Notes: generated by a model not told the origin, from the sequence alone. Counted from the first letter of the stretch, positions 43,036 to 52,331 are shown. The stretch is DNA of 64,000 nucleotides from Tissierella pigra (GCF_009695605.1 NZ_VUNQ01000008.1:38453-102452), one strand, 5' to 3'. Numbers and translations are program-made.

Positions 43036-46000
43036 CTATTCCGTTTTTTCTAATCTTATTCCTGTCATTTGTCCATTTAAATCCTGTTTTTCTAAATCTT
43101 CTTCTGATACTCTTTCTATAGATTTAGCTAAAGTTTCAGATTTAATGAATTCCTTATATTCATCTATTGCTGCCTTAATTTCATCACTGCCATCGTAAAA
43201 TATATTGATATTATCTAGAACTTCATATCCATTATTCTTTCTCATTTGTTGAATTTTGGATACAAATTCCCTAGCATATCCTTCATTTACTAAATCAGGA
43301 GTAAGAGTTGTGTCTAGAATTACAAATAGATTGTTTTCCATAGCAACATCAAAGCCTTCTTTAGATGATATAGTAACTAATACATAATCCTTTTCAATTT
43401 CTACATCTTCCCCATCTAAGTTCAATACTAGTTTCTCACCTGATTCTAGCTTTTCTACTGTTTCATGGGCATTAAGTTCTCCTAAAGCTTTTCCAAAGGA
43501 TTTAATTTTCTTTCCAAGTATTGAACCAGCTACCTTAAAGTTTGGTTTTAGAGAGTAATTCATAAATTGAGATAAATCCCTTTCAAATACTACTTCTTTA
43601 ACATTTAACTCCTCCATAATTAACGGAACTAAATCTTTGATTTGTTCTTCATATTTTCCATCTATAACTACTTCTTTAAGTGGTTGACGTACTTTTATTC
43701 TTACTGATTCACGAGATGCACGGCCAAGCCCTACTAAATCTCTTACTAAATCCATCTTTTCTTCTACTTCTCTATTTATTAACTCTTCATTTACTTCTGG
43801 ATAATATGCTAAATGTACTGATTCATCTTCTGTCAGATTTTGATATATTTCCTCGGAAATAAATGGTACAAATGGAGCTACCATTTTACATATTCCTACA
43901 AGTATTTCGTAAGTTGTATTATATACAGCTTTTTTATCGTCATCTAATTCAGTTGACCAGAATCTTCTTCTATTTCTTCTAATATACCAATTGGATAGAT
44001 CCTCTATTACAAATTCTTGAATATCTCTTACTACTTTTGTTAATTCAAAGATGTCCATATTTGCCTTTACTTCTTTTAATAAACTATTATATTTTGACAA
44101 TATCCATCTGTCGATTTCTGGTCTATCTTTATATTCAATGAAGAATTCTCTTGGATTTACACCATCTGTATTTGCATATAATGAGAAGAAATTATATACA
44201 TTTCTTATGGATCTAAAGAATTTACTTTCCACTTCTCTAAGTCCATCTTCATCAAATTTCGTTGGTGTCCATGGCGGAGATACATAGATTACATACCATC
44301 TTAGAACATCGGCACCATATCTATCGAATAAATCAAATGGATCTACAGTATTTCCCTTTGATTTAGACATTTTCTTTCCTTCTTTATCTAATACCAAATC
44401 ATTAACCAATACATTTTTATATGGCGCTTTACCTGTTACAAATGTTGATATAGCAAGTAGTGAATAGAACCATCCTCTAGTTTGGTCGATTCCTTCACAG
44501 ATAAAGTCTGCTGGAAATAGTGAATCAAAATCATCTTTATGCTCAAATGGATAATGATGTTGTGCAAATGGCATAGCACCACTATCAAACCAAACGTCTA
44601 TTACATCTTTTTCTCTAGTCATTGTACTATTACATTTTTCACATTTTAAATGAACATCATCTACATATGGTCTATGAAGCTCTATAGTTTCGTCTATATC
44701 TTCAATGGCTTTTTCTGCAAGTTCAGCTCTTGAACCTATGGAAGTAGTGTGACTACAGTCATTACATCTCCAAATTGGTAGAGGCGTACCCCAATATCTG
44801 CTTCTTGAAATTGCCCAGTCATTTAAATTGTCTAGCCAGTTTCCAAATCTTCTCTCTCCAACAAAATCCGGATACCAGTTTACCCCATTATTATTTTCTA
44901 TTAATTTATCTTTTAATTTAGTTGTTTCTATATACCAAGAAGGTTTTGCATAGTATAGAAGGGGAGTCTTACATCTCCAACAATGTGGATAATTATGGGC
45001 TACTTTTTCCTTTTTGTATAACTTCCAATTTTCTCTTAACCAAAGGATTATATCTGGGTCAGCGTCCATTACAAATTTACCTTCCCATGGTGTTTCAGTG
45101 AATTTACCATCTTCAGATACTGGTTGAATAACTGATAGTCCATATTTCATTCCAATATTGTAGTCATCTTCACCAAAGGCTGGAGCAGAGTGAACTATTC
45201 CTGTTCCGTCTTCTGTGGTTACATAGTCAGCACAAGTTACAAAGAATGCTTTTCCATCTACTTTTATAAATGGAATCAATTGTTCATATTCTATTAATTC
45301 TAAGTCTTTACCCTTCATTTCTTCCAATACTTCATAGTCTTCACCTAATACCTTATTTGCTAAATCCTTACCTACATAATAAACTTCATCATTTTGTTTT
45401 ACCTTTAGATAGTCTACTTCTGGATTTACTGTTAAAGCAACATTGGAAGGCAATGTCCAAGGTGTTGTTGTCCAAGCTAGGAAGTATTCATCTTTATCCT
45501 TTAGCTTAAACTTTGCTATTACAGTTTCAGTTTTTATTTCTTCATAGCCTTGTGCGACTTCATGGGACGCAAGCCCTGTACCGCATCTTGAACAATATGG
45601 AAGTATTTTGTGTCCTTCATATACTAGGCCTTCTTTATAGAATTTATCTAAAATCCACCATACTGATTCAATATAATTATTGTCTAAAGTTATATAAGGA
45701 TTATCTAAGTCTATTAGATACGCCATTCTTTCTGTCATATCTCTCCAAAGTTTTTCGTATTGGAAAACAGACTCTTTACATTGTTTATTAAATGCTTCTA
45801 ATCCATAGGACTCAATATCATGTTTATTCTTTAAATTCAACTTTTTCTCTACTTCAATTTCTACTGGAAGTCCATGGGTATCCCATCCTGCTTTTCTTTT
45901 TACTTGGTATCCCTGCATAGTCTTATATCTACAAGTTAGGTCCTTTAAAGTTCTAGACATTACATGGTGTATTCCTGGTTTTCCATTGGCTGTAGGAGGC

Positions 46001-46140
46001 CCTTCAAAGAATACATAAGGTTTATTTTCATCTCTTGTAGTTACAGATCTATGAAGCAAATCTATTTCTTCCCAGTACTGGCTTATATTATGCTCACGCA
46101 CTTTTACGGATTCATTTGATAACTCATTAAATCTTTTCAC
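43036..46140 (-). CDS. ileS: Isoleucyl-tRNA synthetase, long (type II) form
   Basis: A 1034-residue class I synthetase. The N-terminal HIGH-like region reads GPPTANGKPGIHHVMSRTLK, then AGWDTHGLPVEIEVEKKLNL; the editing-domain block is AWTTTPWTLPSNVALTVNPE; GIDQTRGWFYSLLAIS and the KMSKSKGN loop (~590) complete the core, followed by the anticodon-binding domain. Zinc-type cysteines appear in LPIWRCNDCS and LKCEKCNST. Length and the GIHHVMSR variant mark the eukaryote-like IleRS2 class, commonly mupirocin-tolerant. A GTG start at 46140 lies nine bases after GAGAGG and gives the usual N-terminus. Expression is controlled by the T-box leader upstream. Confidence 0.95.
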   Translation of the reverse strand: MKRFNELSNESVKVREHNISQYWEEIDLLHRSVTTRDENKPYVFFEGPPTANGKPGIHHVMSRTLKDLTCRYKTMQGYQVKRKAGWDTHGLPVEIEVEKKLNLKNKHDIESYGLEAFNKQCKESVFQYEKLWRDMTERMAYLIDLDNPYITLDNNYIESVWWILDKFYKEGLVYEGHKILPYCSRCGTGLASHEVAQGYEEIKTETVIAKFKLKDKDEYFLAWTTTPWTLPSNVALTVNPEVDYLKVKQNDEVYYVGKDLANKVLGEDYEVLEEMKGKDLELIEYEQLIPFIKVDGKAFFVTCADYVTTEDGTGIVHSAPAFGEDDYNIGMKYGLSVIQPVSEDGKFTETPWEGKFVMDADPDIILWLRENWKLYKKEKVAHNYPHCWRCKTPLLYYAKPSWYIETTKLKDKLIENNNGVNWYPDFVGERRFGNWLDNLNDWAISRSRYWGTPLPIWRCNDCSHTTSIGSRAELAEKAIEDIDETIELHRPYVDDVHLKCEKCNSTMTREKDVIDVWFDSGAMPFAQHHYPFEHKDDFDSLFPADFICEGIDQTRGWFYSLLAISTFVTGKAPYKNVLVNDLVLDKEGKKMSKSKGNTVDPFDLFDRYGADVLRWYVIYVSPPWTPTKFDEDGLREVESKFFRSIRNVYNFFSLYANTDGVNPREFFIEYKDRPEIDRWILSKYNSLLKEVKANMDIFELTKVVRDIQEFVIEDLSNWYIRRNRRRFWSTELDDDKKAVYNTTYEILVGICKMVAPFVPFISEEIYQNLTEDESVHLAYYPEVNEELINREVEEKMDLVRDLVGLGRASRESVRIKVRQPLKEVVIDGKYEEQIKDLVPLIMEELNVKEVVFERDLSQFMNYSLKPNFKVAGSILGKKIKSFGKALGELNAHETVEKLESGEKLVLNLDGEDVEIEKDYVLVTISSKEGFDVAMENNLFVILDTTLTPDLVNEGYAREFVSKIQQMRKNNGYEVLDNINIFYDGSDEIKAAIDEYKEFIKSETLAKSIERVSEEDLEKQDLNGQMTGIRLEKTE

Positions 46141-46173
46141 TTTTCTCATCCTCTCAATATAAAATTTCAATCT

Positions 46174-46221
46174 CAGTTTCGTAACTCAAAGCTATTTACT
46201 CGTTGCGTTTGACCTACCATC
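46174..46221 (+). repeat. Partial copy of the dispersed structured repeat
   Basis: Starts CAGTTTCGTAACTC, as in the copy at 63.37 kb, and jumps to TTGCGTTTGACCTACCATC. It lacks the central stem and the right arm. It lies just upstream of the ileS ribosome site, next to a full copy. Confidence 0.7.
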
Positions 46222-46258
46222 TTGTTATTTAAATTGATTTTGAACCTCGGTTGTGTTA

Positions 46259-46370
46259 CGCAGTTTCAAACACCAATCTATTTACTCGCTACGCTCGTAT
46301 AGATTGGGTTTTCATTGCGTTTGACCTACCATCGATTTGCAAAAAACACAAATCGGGTTAGGTCATAAAA
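46259..46370 (+). repeat. Dispersed structured repeat, copy A
   Basis: Two stems. Stem 1: CCAATCTAT (46273-46281) with ATAGATTGG (46299-46307). Stem 2: outer TGACCTA with TAGGTCA and inner CGATTTG with CAAATCG, covering about 46321-46366. Stem 1 differs from other copies by a compensatory A-T to C-G pair. Lies between the T-box terminator and ileS. Confidence 0.85.
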
Positions 46371-46373
46371 AAT

Positions 46374-46616
46374 TCCCTAAGTCTAAAAAAGACTTAGGGA
46401 CGAAATTTCCGTGGTACCACCCAAATTACAAGAAATATAAATATTTCTTGTCACTTAATAAGTATAACGTCTTCACGTAATACCTTACTTTTTTCAGGTA
46501 TTATGCTCAAAGGTGATTTTCGCAAAATAATTTATAATAATCTTCCACCAAATGATTATCTCTCTTTAATAAATTTACTTTGTTACTGTCCTTATCAAAG
46601 CATACATTTTTACTTG
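46374..46616 (-). promoter_or_regulatory. T-box riboswitch, isoleucine specifier
   Basis: The T-box core GGGTGGTACCACGG is at 46422-46409, followed by a terminator stem (46400-46391 with 46383-46374) and a T-run. Upstream, GGTGG of the stem I apical region (near 46557) and the phrase GAAAATCACC place an ATC (Ile) specifier triplet at 46517-46515. Uncharged tRNA-Ile should pair there and at the T-box to block termination and turn on ileS. Confidence 0.93.
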
Positions 46617-46622
46617 TATAAT

Positions 46623-46651
46623 AATATACTTTATTTACAATTATTTGTCAA
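46623..46651 (-). promoter_or_regulatory. Promoter of the ileS leader
   Basis: TTGACA (46651-46646), 17-base spacer, TATATT (46628-46623), just upstream of the T-box stem I. Confidence 0.7.
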
Positions 46652-46865
46652 GGATAAAATTTCATTTTATCCTCTTTTCTCAATGTATTTATATCTTGAC
46701 CGTCCATAATTATATTCATATTTCTCACAAAATAAGTTTTATCATATATTATACAACTATCTGCATATTCTGGTTTGAATTCCTCCTATATCTTTTAGAT
46801 TTTTCTTTATCTATATATAGACTAAATATTTCTATCTTACCTATTAATATAAGCACCTCTTTAAC

Positions 46866-46894
46866 TTGATATTAAGTTTTATTTCATATAAAAT
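46866..46894 (+). promoter_or_regulatory. Promoter of the folate operon
   Basis: TTGATA (46866-46871), 17-base spacer, TAAAAT (46889-46894), about 60 bp before folE. The region 46652-46865 between the divergent promoters is AT-rich; I see only a short GGATAAAA/TTTTATCC hairpin at ~46652-46674. Confidence 0.65.
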
Positions 46895-46955
46895 ATAACG
46901 TATATTTCAAGTAATAACAGCATTTACCAAAAGTCATTTTATGGAGGGATACAAA

Positions 46956-47519
46956 ATGGATAAAGAAAGAATAGAGAAAGCCATACGAGAAATTCTATTT
47001 GCCATAGGAGAAAATCCAGATAGAGAGGGTTTAATTGATACACCTAGTAGAATTGCAAGAATGTATGAAGAAATTTTTTCTGGATTAAATCAAGACCCTA
47101 CAGAGCATCTAAAAATTTACTTCCAAGAAGAAAAACATGAAGAATTAGTTTTAGTAAAAGATATTCCTTTTTATTCAATATGTGAACATCATTTAGTTCC
47201 TTTCTTTGGAAAGGCCCATGTAGGATATTTACCAAAGGATGGAAAATTAACTGGTCTAAGTAAATTAGCCAGAGTAGTAGAAACAGTATCTAAAAGACCT
47301 CAGCTACAGGAGAGAATCACTTCTACTGTTGCTAATACAATAATGGACACTTTAGAGCCTTTTGGTGTAATCGTTATAATAGAAGCGGAACATATGTGTA
47401 TGACAATGAGAGGCGTTAAAAAAGCAGGTTCTAAGACCATAACATCTGCTGTTAGAGGTGTATTTGAAACAGATGCAAAATCACGGGCAGAAGTTTTATC
47501 TATGATAAATAATTGTTAA
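46956..47519 (+). CDS. folE: GTP cyclohydrolase I
   Basis: A 187-residue type I enzyme that converts GTP to 7,8-dihydroneopterin triphosphate, the first folate step. Zinc and catalytic residues lie in [20 protein letters not shown] (Cys and His, ~75-95), [20 protein letters not shown], and the second Cys in [23 protein letters not shown] 46956 is chosen: GGAGGG lies at good distance, while the ATG at 46941 overlaps that site. First gene of folE-folP-folB-folK. Confidence 0.97.
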   Translation: MDKERIEKAIREILFAIGENPDREGLIDTPSRIARMYEEIFSGLNQDPTEHLKIYFQEEKHEELVLVKDIPFYSICEHHLVPFFGKAHVGYLPKDGKLTGLSKLARVVETVSKRPQLQERITSTVANTIMDTLEPFGVIVIIEAEHMCMTMRGVKKAGSKTITSAVRGVFETDAKSRAEVLSMINNC

Positions 47520-47535
47520 TAATAGGAGGACTAAA

Positions 47536-48351
47536 ATGCTAAATAACCTTTTTCATTTTGGAAGCAGAACATATATTATGGGAATATTAAATATTACTCC
47601 TGATTCATTTTCAGATGGGGGAGAATATGTATATACTGATGCTGCCATTTCCCATGCCCTAAATATGTTAGCAGAAGGTGCTGATATTATTGATATTGGT
47701 GGAGAATCTTCAAGACCTGGTCATACTCAAATTTCCATAGATGAAGAACTATCAAGGGTAATCCCTATAATCAGAAATCTTAGAAACAAAACTGATGCTA
47801 TTATCTCTTTAGATACAAGAAATGGAGAAGTAGCAGAAGAAGGTATAAAAAATGGAGTAAATATATTAAATGATATTTGGGGATTACAAGGGGATCCTGA
47901 AATGGCTAAGGTGGCTGCTAAATATAATGTTCCTATTATTATTATGCACAATCAAAATGGAACAGACTATAAGATGGATATAATTTTAGAAATGATAGAT
48001 TTCTTTAAAAAGTCCATCAAAATAGCCATTGATGCAGGAATTAATAGTGACAATATTATTTTAGACCCTGGAATTGGATTTGGAAAAACTGTTGAACAAA
48101 ATATTGAAGTATTAAGCAGGCTCCAAGAATTTAAGAAATTAAAGTATCCTATATTATTAGGTACGTCTAAAAAGTCTACTATAGGTAAAATATTAGATTT
48201 ACCTCCCAATGAAAGAGTAGAAGGAACTATAGCAACAACAGTCTTGGGAATAAATCAAGGTATAGATATTGTCAGAGTACATGATGTCAAAGAAAATCTT
48301 AGAGCTGCTAAAGTAGCTGATGCCATAGTTAGGAGTAATTACAATGGATAA
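47536..48351 (+). CDS. folP: Dihydropteroate synthase
   Basis: A 271-residue TIM-barrel enzyme joining para-aminobenzoate to hydroxymethyldihydropterin pyrophosphate; the sulfonamide target. It has signature 1 IMGILNITPDSFSDGGEYVY, then DIIDIGGESSRPGHTQIS, the pterin-site Asp in ILNDIWGLQGDPEMAK, ILDPGIGFGKTVEQNIEVLS, LLGTSKKSTIGKIL and the C-terminal IVRVHDVKE. AGGAGGA precedes the ATG, 16 bp after folE. Overlaps folB by eight bases. Confidence 0.96.
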   Translation: MLNNLFHFGSRTYIMGILNITPDSFSDGGEYVYTDAAISHALNMLAEGADIIDIGGESSRPGHTQISIDEELSRVIPIIRNLRNKTDAIISLDTRNGEVAEEGIKNGVNILNDIWGLQGDPEMAKVAAKYNVPIIIMHNQNGTDYKMDIILEMIDFFKKSIKIAIDAGINSDNIILDPGIGFGKTVEQNIEVLSRLQEFKKLKYPILLGTSKKSTIGKILDLPPNERVEGTIATTVLGINQGIDIVRVHDVKENLRAAKVADAIVRSNYNG

Positions 48352-48718
48352 AATTATCATGAAAAACATGGCTTTCTATGGATACCATGGCGTATTTCCT
48401 GAGGAAAAAAAATTGGGTCAAAAATTCTTTATTACTGCTATATTATATTTGGATCTCAAGGAAGCAGGTATAAACGATGATTTAAATTCTTCTGTTAATT
48501 ATGGAGAAATCTATGAAATTATAAAATTCATAGTTGAAAAAGAAAACTTTAAATTATTAGAAGCTTTGTCAGAAAAAATTTGTATCACCATTTTTAACAA
48601 TTTTAATAAAATCCATAGAATTCAACTGGAAGTCTGTAAACCAGAAGCACCTGTTTCAGGTATTTTTGATTACTTTGCTGTATCAGTAGATAGAAAGAGG
48701 TCTGATTATGAAGAGTAA
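48344..48718 (+). CDS. folB: Dihydroneopterin aldolase
   Basis: A 124-residue enzyme that cleaves dihydroneopterin to hydroxymethyldihydropterin and glycolaldehyde. It has KIIMKNMAFYGYHGVFPEEK (catalytic region), SVNYGEIYEIIKFIVE, and ALSEKICITIFNNF with the C-terminal VCKPEAPVSGIFDYFAVSV. It overlaps folP by eight bases and folK by eleven, so the three are translationally coupled. Confidence 0.95.
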   Translation: MDKIIMKNMAFYGYHGVFPEEKKLGQKFFITAILYLDLKEAGINDDLNSSVNYGEIYEIIKFIVEKENFKLLEALSEKICITIFNNFNKIHRIQLEVCKPEAPVSGIFDYFAVSVDRKRSDYEE

Positions 48719-49661
48719 AGTGTTTCTGGGTTTAGGAAGTAATATTGGAGATACAATGCAAAATATGAATAATGCTTTAGTTTTTCTTCAAGAAAAAATC
48801 CATATGACCAATAAATCATCCTATTATAAAACAGAACCTGTAGGATATAAAGAACAAGACTGGTTTTTAAATATGGTAATTGAAGGAGAAACACATCTTT
48901 CACCACAAGAACTATTAGATTTTACGCAAAGTATAGAGATGAAAATGAAACGAGTTAAAACCATAATAAATGGACCTCGTATTATTGATATAGATATTCT
49001 TTTATATTCTAATATTGAAATAATATCTAAAGAATTGACTATTCCGCATCCTAGAATGTTTGAAAGGGCTTTTGTTATAGTTCCTCTTAGTGAAATTGCT
49101 CCAGATATGATTATTAATGGAAAACCTATTAAGGATATCCTTTTTGACATAAATGACGAAAAAGTATATAAGGTAGTCAATGATATGGAAAAGATTAATT
49201 CTATTCTCTCAGATGAAGAATATATTTCATATTTAGAAAAAAATAAAAATAATGAAGAATGCAGGATTTTTTGTCATCATGATATAACTCATTTCTTAGA
49301 TGTTTCAAGAATTGCTTGGATACTAAATTTAGAAGAAAATTTAAACTTAGATAAGGAAGTAGTATATGCCGCATCTCTTCTTCATGATATTGGAAGATGG
49401 CAAGAATATGAAATGAACATAAACCATGAAATTGCCAGTGCAGATTTAGCAGAAAACATTTTAAATAAATATGAATTTACTGAAAAACAAAAGCACATGA
49501 TATTAACTGCCATTAGAAATCATCGTTCTAAAGAAAATACTGATAATATAAGTAGGATAATTTATACTGCTGACAAATTATCACGACCTTGTTTTAATTG
49601 TGCTGCAATAGATAAATGCAAAAGGTTCAAAGACGGTGAAAAACCTAAATTATTATATTAG
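48708..49661 (+). CDS. folK: HPPK fused to an HD-domain hydrolase
   Basis: A 317-residue two-domain protein. Residues 1-~160 are hydroxymethyldihydropterin pyrophosphokinase: KVFLGLGSNIGDTMQNMNNA, YYKTEPVGYKEQDWFLNMVI, GPRIIDIDILLY (metal Asp pair) and IPHPRMFERAFVIVPLSEIA. Residues ~190-317 are an HD domain with ligands in HHDITHFLDVSRIAWIL, AASLLHDIGRWQEYE and NHEIASADLAENIL, plus IIYTADKLSR. A cysteine-rich tail (CFNCAAIDKCKRF) resembles other HD phosphohydrolases. No separate dihydroneopterin-triphosphate hydrolase is in the operon, so the HD part may serve that step (inference). Confidence 0.93.
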   Translation: MKSKVFLGLGSNIGDTMQNMNNALVFLQEKIHMTNKSSYYKTEPVGYKEQDWFLNMVIEGETHLSPQELLDFTQSIEMKMKRVKTIINGPRIIDIDILLYSNIEIISKELTIPHPRMFERAFVIVPLSEIAPDMIINGKPIKDILFDINDEKVYKVVNDMEKINSILSDEEYISYLEKNKNNEECRIFCHHDITHFLDVSRIAWILNLEENLNLDKEVVYAASLLHDIGRWQEYEMNINHEIASADLAENILNKYEFTEKQKHMILTAIRNHRSKENTDNISRIIYTADKLSRPCFNCAAIDKCKRFKDGEKPKLLY

Positions 49662-49668
49662 AATATTT

Positions 49669-49697
49669 AAAAGGAGCATATGAAAATGCTCCTTTTT
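49669..49697. terminator. Bidirectional terminator after folK
   Basis: An 11-bp stem AAAAGGAGCAT (49669-49679) / ATGCTCCTTTT (49686-49696), T-run on the plus strand, overlapping the stop of the convergent minus-strand gene. Confidence 0.85.
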
Positions 49698-50988
49698 AGC
49701 TGTTTTCTTCCTGCATTTGTCTTAACTTATATATCTCCGTTGTAGTGTCTAATTCTACCATATCATAGGTAATAAACTCACCTTTTTTAATATCTTTCTT
49801 AACTATAGTATTGTTATCTATAAGTCCTATGGGAACTAAATTCTCTTTTTTTGCTACTTCATAAGTATCTATACTTCCTAGAATTGTATATTCTCCCATA
49901 CCATCCAGTCTTTCTCCAGCCTTTAGATCTTTCTTAGCCATTGTAATTACTTCTGCTACTAGCTTGTTATATTTCGGTGCTATAGTAGGTTCATTATATA
50001 GATATGCCCTTGCAATGGAAATTGGTGTTTCTAAGCTTGTTAAATGGTATGGTCTATAAAGTACATAATTTGGTCCTGTTCCCATTTTTAGAAACTGCAT
50101 TTCATGATGTACTTGAGGTAAAGACGTGGTTACAACCACAAATACTCCGGGAGCTATACCATGAGCATAATCCACTATTTTATACTTATCTAATAGTCCT
50201 CCATTTTCCTTTAAACTATATACTGTAGGCAAATCATCTACAGTTGTTGTTGGTCCATATCCCCCTCTTATATCGGGAATAAATCCTGTAGAATTTGCCA
50301 TGGCTGCCATCTCCACCATTGTATTTGTTCCATCTACAAATGATGCTAACTTTTTTGGATTAAGCTTAGATTTTAAGGCGTTTTCCCTTACACTATCAGG
50401 AGTAGCATTATAATCTATAGGATTATTTTTGCCTTTTCCTATGGCTAATACTTCAAATCCAGTGGCTTCTGCAAAATCAAAAATCTCCTTAACTGATCCT
50501 GGTTCATCTCCTGCTGTACCTGTATATACCACTCCTGATTCTTTAGCCAATTTATTAAGTATTGGTCCTACTACTATATCTGCTTCCACATTTAACATTA
50601 CAATATGTTTTTTATTACTTATTGCATCCATGGCTATTTTTGCACCAGTATTAGGTACTCCTGTAGCATCTACTACTACATCTACTAAATTTCCCTTAGT
50701 TCCATATTCTGTTATGTCTGTTGCCACATATTTATTCTTTTCCATGGCTATATTTATTTCATTTAGAGTTTTTGCTACTACAATATCATCTTTAGATACT
50801 CCTGCCAAGGTATAGGCTTCAATGGCATCGGATACTTTGTTGCTGACTACTAAAGAAGGAATCATACCCTTTACTAGCATCATTTGACTTACTAAACCTT
50901 TCCCCATTAGTCCTGCACCAATGATTGAGACCTTTATATTTCTATTATCTTCTTGAAGCTTATTTAATTTATTATTTAAACCTATCAT
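49696..50988 (-). CDS. SAF-domain NAD(P)-dependent oxidoreductase (homoserine-dehydrogenase-like)
   Basis: A 430-residue protein. The N-terminal Rossmann part has VSIIGAGLMGKGLVSQMMLV (~21-40) and VVVDATGVPNTGAKIAMDAI; then GVVYTGTAGDEPGSVKEIFD, IGKGKNNPIDYNATPDSVRE and GIAPGVFVVVTTSLPQVHHE; the C-terminal ~70 residues are a SAF domain (LIDNNTIVKKDIKKGEFITY). This is the COG4091-type family, related in fold to homoserine dehydrogenase but implicated in sugar-acid oxidation in some pathways; substrate unknown. ATG 50988 is five bases after GGGGG. Upstream by 17 bp lies the flavoprotein gene. Confidence 0.85.
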   Translation of the reverse strand: MIGLNNKLNKLQEDNRNIKVSIIGAGLMGKGLVSQMMLVKGMIPSLVVSNKVSDAIEAYTLAGVSKDDIVVAKTLNEINIAMEKNKYVATDITEYGTKGNLVDVVVDATGVPNTGAKIAMDAISNKKHIVMLNVEADIVVGPILNKLAKESGVVYTGTAGDEPGSVKEIFDFAEATGFEVLAIGKGKNNPIDYNATPDSVRENALKSKLNPKKLASFVDGTNTMVEMAAMANSTGFIPDIRGGYGPTTTVDDLPTVYSLKENGGLLDKYKIVDYAHGIAPGVFVVVTTSLPQVHHEMQFLKMGTGPNYVLYRPYHLTSLETPISIARAYLYNEPTIAPKYNKLVAEVITMAKKDLKAGERLDGMGEYTILGSIDTYEVAKKENLVPIGLIDNNTIVKKDIKKGEFITYDMVELDTTTEIYKLRQMQEENS

Positions 50989-51005
50989 ATTGTCCCCCAT
51001 TATCT

Positions 51006-52232
51006 TTAGTTTCTAGCTGCATTTGATCCAGCTATATATCCTGATGACCAAGCCCATTGAAGGTTAAATCCACCACAATCTCCATCTATATCAAGTAGTT
51101 CTCCTACTATATATATTCCTTTAACTATTTTGGATTCCATAGTTTTATTATCTACTTCATCAGTATTTACACCACCTGCTGTTATTTGAGCATTACCCCA
51201 TGACTGACTGCCTACAACTTTAAATTTCCAAGATATAAGTATATTAGTTAATTTTCTTATTTCTTCTTTAGATAGTGATGATATTACTTTTTCTTTATCT
51301 ATATTGATTTCTTTAAGAATTGGAATAATCAATCTTTTATTTATCAATCCTATTAGTCCAGCTTCTATGGCTTTTTTAGGCATGAAGCTGAATCTATTTA
51401 ATAGATATTCAAATAACTCTTCTTCAGTTTTAGTATGAATTATCGAGACCTTTAACTCTACATTTTTCCCCTTATTTAAATAGTCTAAGGCTATTCTGCT
51501 TAATTGAAGAACCGGTGGTCCTGATATACCATATGACGTAAATAAAATATCTCCCTTGTCTTCTAGAACCAATTTATTATCTATATAAATACCTGCTATT
51601 CCAAAAAACTTTACTCCATCTAAAGACCTAAGAAAATTGCTTTCAAGCTTTAATTGAACCAATCCAGGAAATATATCAGTAATTGTATGTCCTAGCTTTT
51701 TACATATTGTATAGCCACTGCCATCTGAACCACTGGAAGGTAATGCCATACCTCCTGTGGCTATAATTACCTTATCACCTATAAATGTGGTCTTATCCTT
51801 TAATATTACACTAAATCCATTTTTCCTTTTTATCTCTGATACTTGTGCTTCTGTTATTAACTCAATTCCCCTATCCTCTATTTCATATCTCAATACATCT
51901 AATACAGATGATGCCTGAAAAGATAGTGGAAATACTTTTCCATTTTCCTCTATGGCTGGAGTTATGCCCAATTTCTCAAAAAATTCTATTGTTTTATCCA
52001 CATTAAATTCAGATAACCCAACATAAGAAAACTTAGGATTATTTCCATGATAGTTATTTATATTTAAATTTATATTTGTATAATTACATCTTCCATTTCC
52101 TGTAGCTAAAAGTTTTTTTCCTACTCTATCATTTCTCTCTAGAATTAAAACTTCACTGCCATGTTCTTTTGCAGCTAGTGCTGCCATCATTCCTGCAGCT
52201 CCACCACCTATAACTATTATTCTATTACTCAT
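51006..52232 (-). CDS. HI0933 family NAD(P)/FAD-dependent flavoprotein
   Basis: A 408-residue flavoprotein: IVIGGGAAGMMAALAAKEHG (FAD site), LATGNGRCNYTNINLNINNY (family hallmark), VIIATGGMALPSSGSDGSGY, and the C-terminal DIDGDCGGFNLQWAWSSGYI. Matches HI0933/YhiN/BaiN-type oxidoreductases along full length. Some relatives reduce bile-acid intermediates, most have no known substrate. AAAGGAG precedes the ATG; probably co-transcribed with the SAF-domain gene. Confidence 0.92.
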   Translation of the reverse strand: MSNRIIVIGGGAAGMMAALAAKEHGSEVLILERNDRVGKKLLATGNGRCNYTNINLNINNYHGNNPKFSYVGLSEFNVDKTIEFFEKLGITPAIEENGKVFPLSFQASSVLDVLRYEIEDRGIELITEAQVSEIKRKNGFSVILKDKTTFIGDKVIIATGGMALPSSGSDGSGYTICKKLGHTITDIFPGLVQLKLESNFLRSLDGVKFFGIAGIYIDNKLVLEDKGDILFTSYGISGPPVLQLSRIALDYLNKGKNVELKVSIIHTKTEEELFEYLLNRFSFMPKKAIEAGLIGLINKRLIIPILKEINIDKEKVISSLSKEEIRKLTNILISWKFKVVGSQSWGNAQITAGGVNTDEVDNKTMESKIVKGIYIVGELLDIDGDCGGFNLQWAWSSGYIAGSNAARN

Positions 52233-52301
52233 AATAAACTCCTTTATAAAATTTACTTAACTATATTTTATCTCTTTTACATAGTTTTGTCTATTTTATA
52301 C

Positions 52302-52331
52302 AAAAAGAAACTAAGATTTCTCTTAGTTTCT
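52302..52331 (-). terminator. Terminator of the PTS operon
   Basis: Perfect 11-bp stem AGAAACTAAGA (52306-52316) / TCTTAGTTTCT (52321-52331) with a four-base loop and T-run on the minus strand, immediately after the ptsI stop. Confidence 0.85.
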
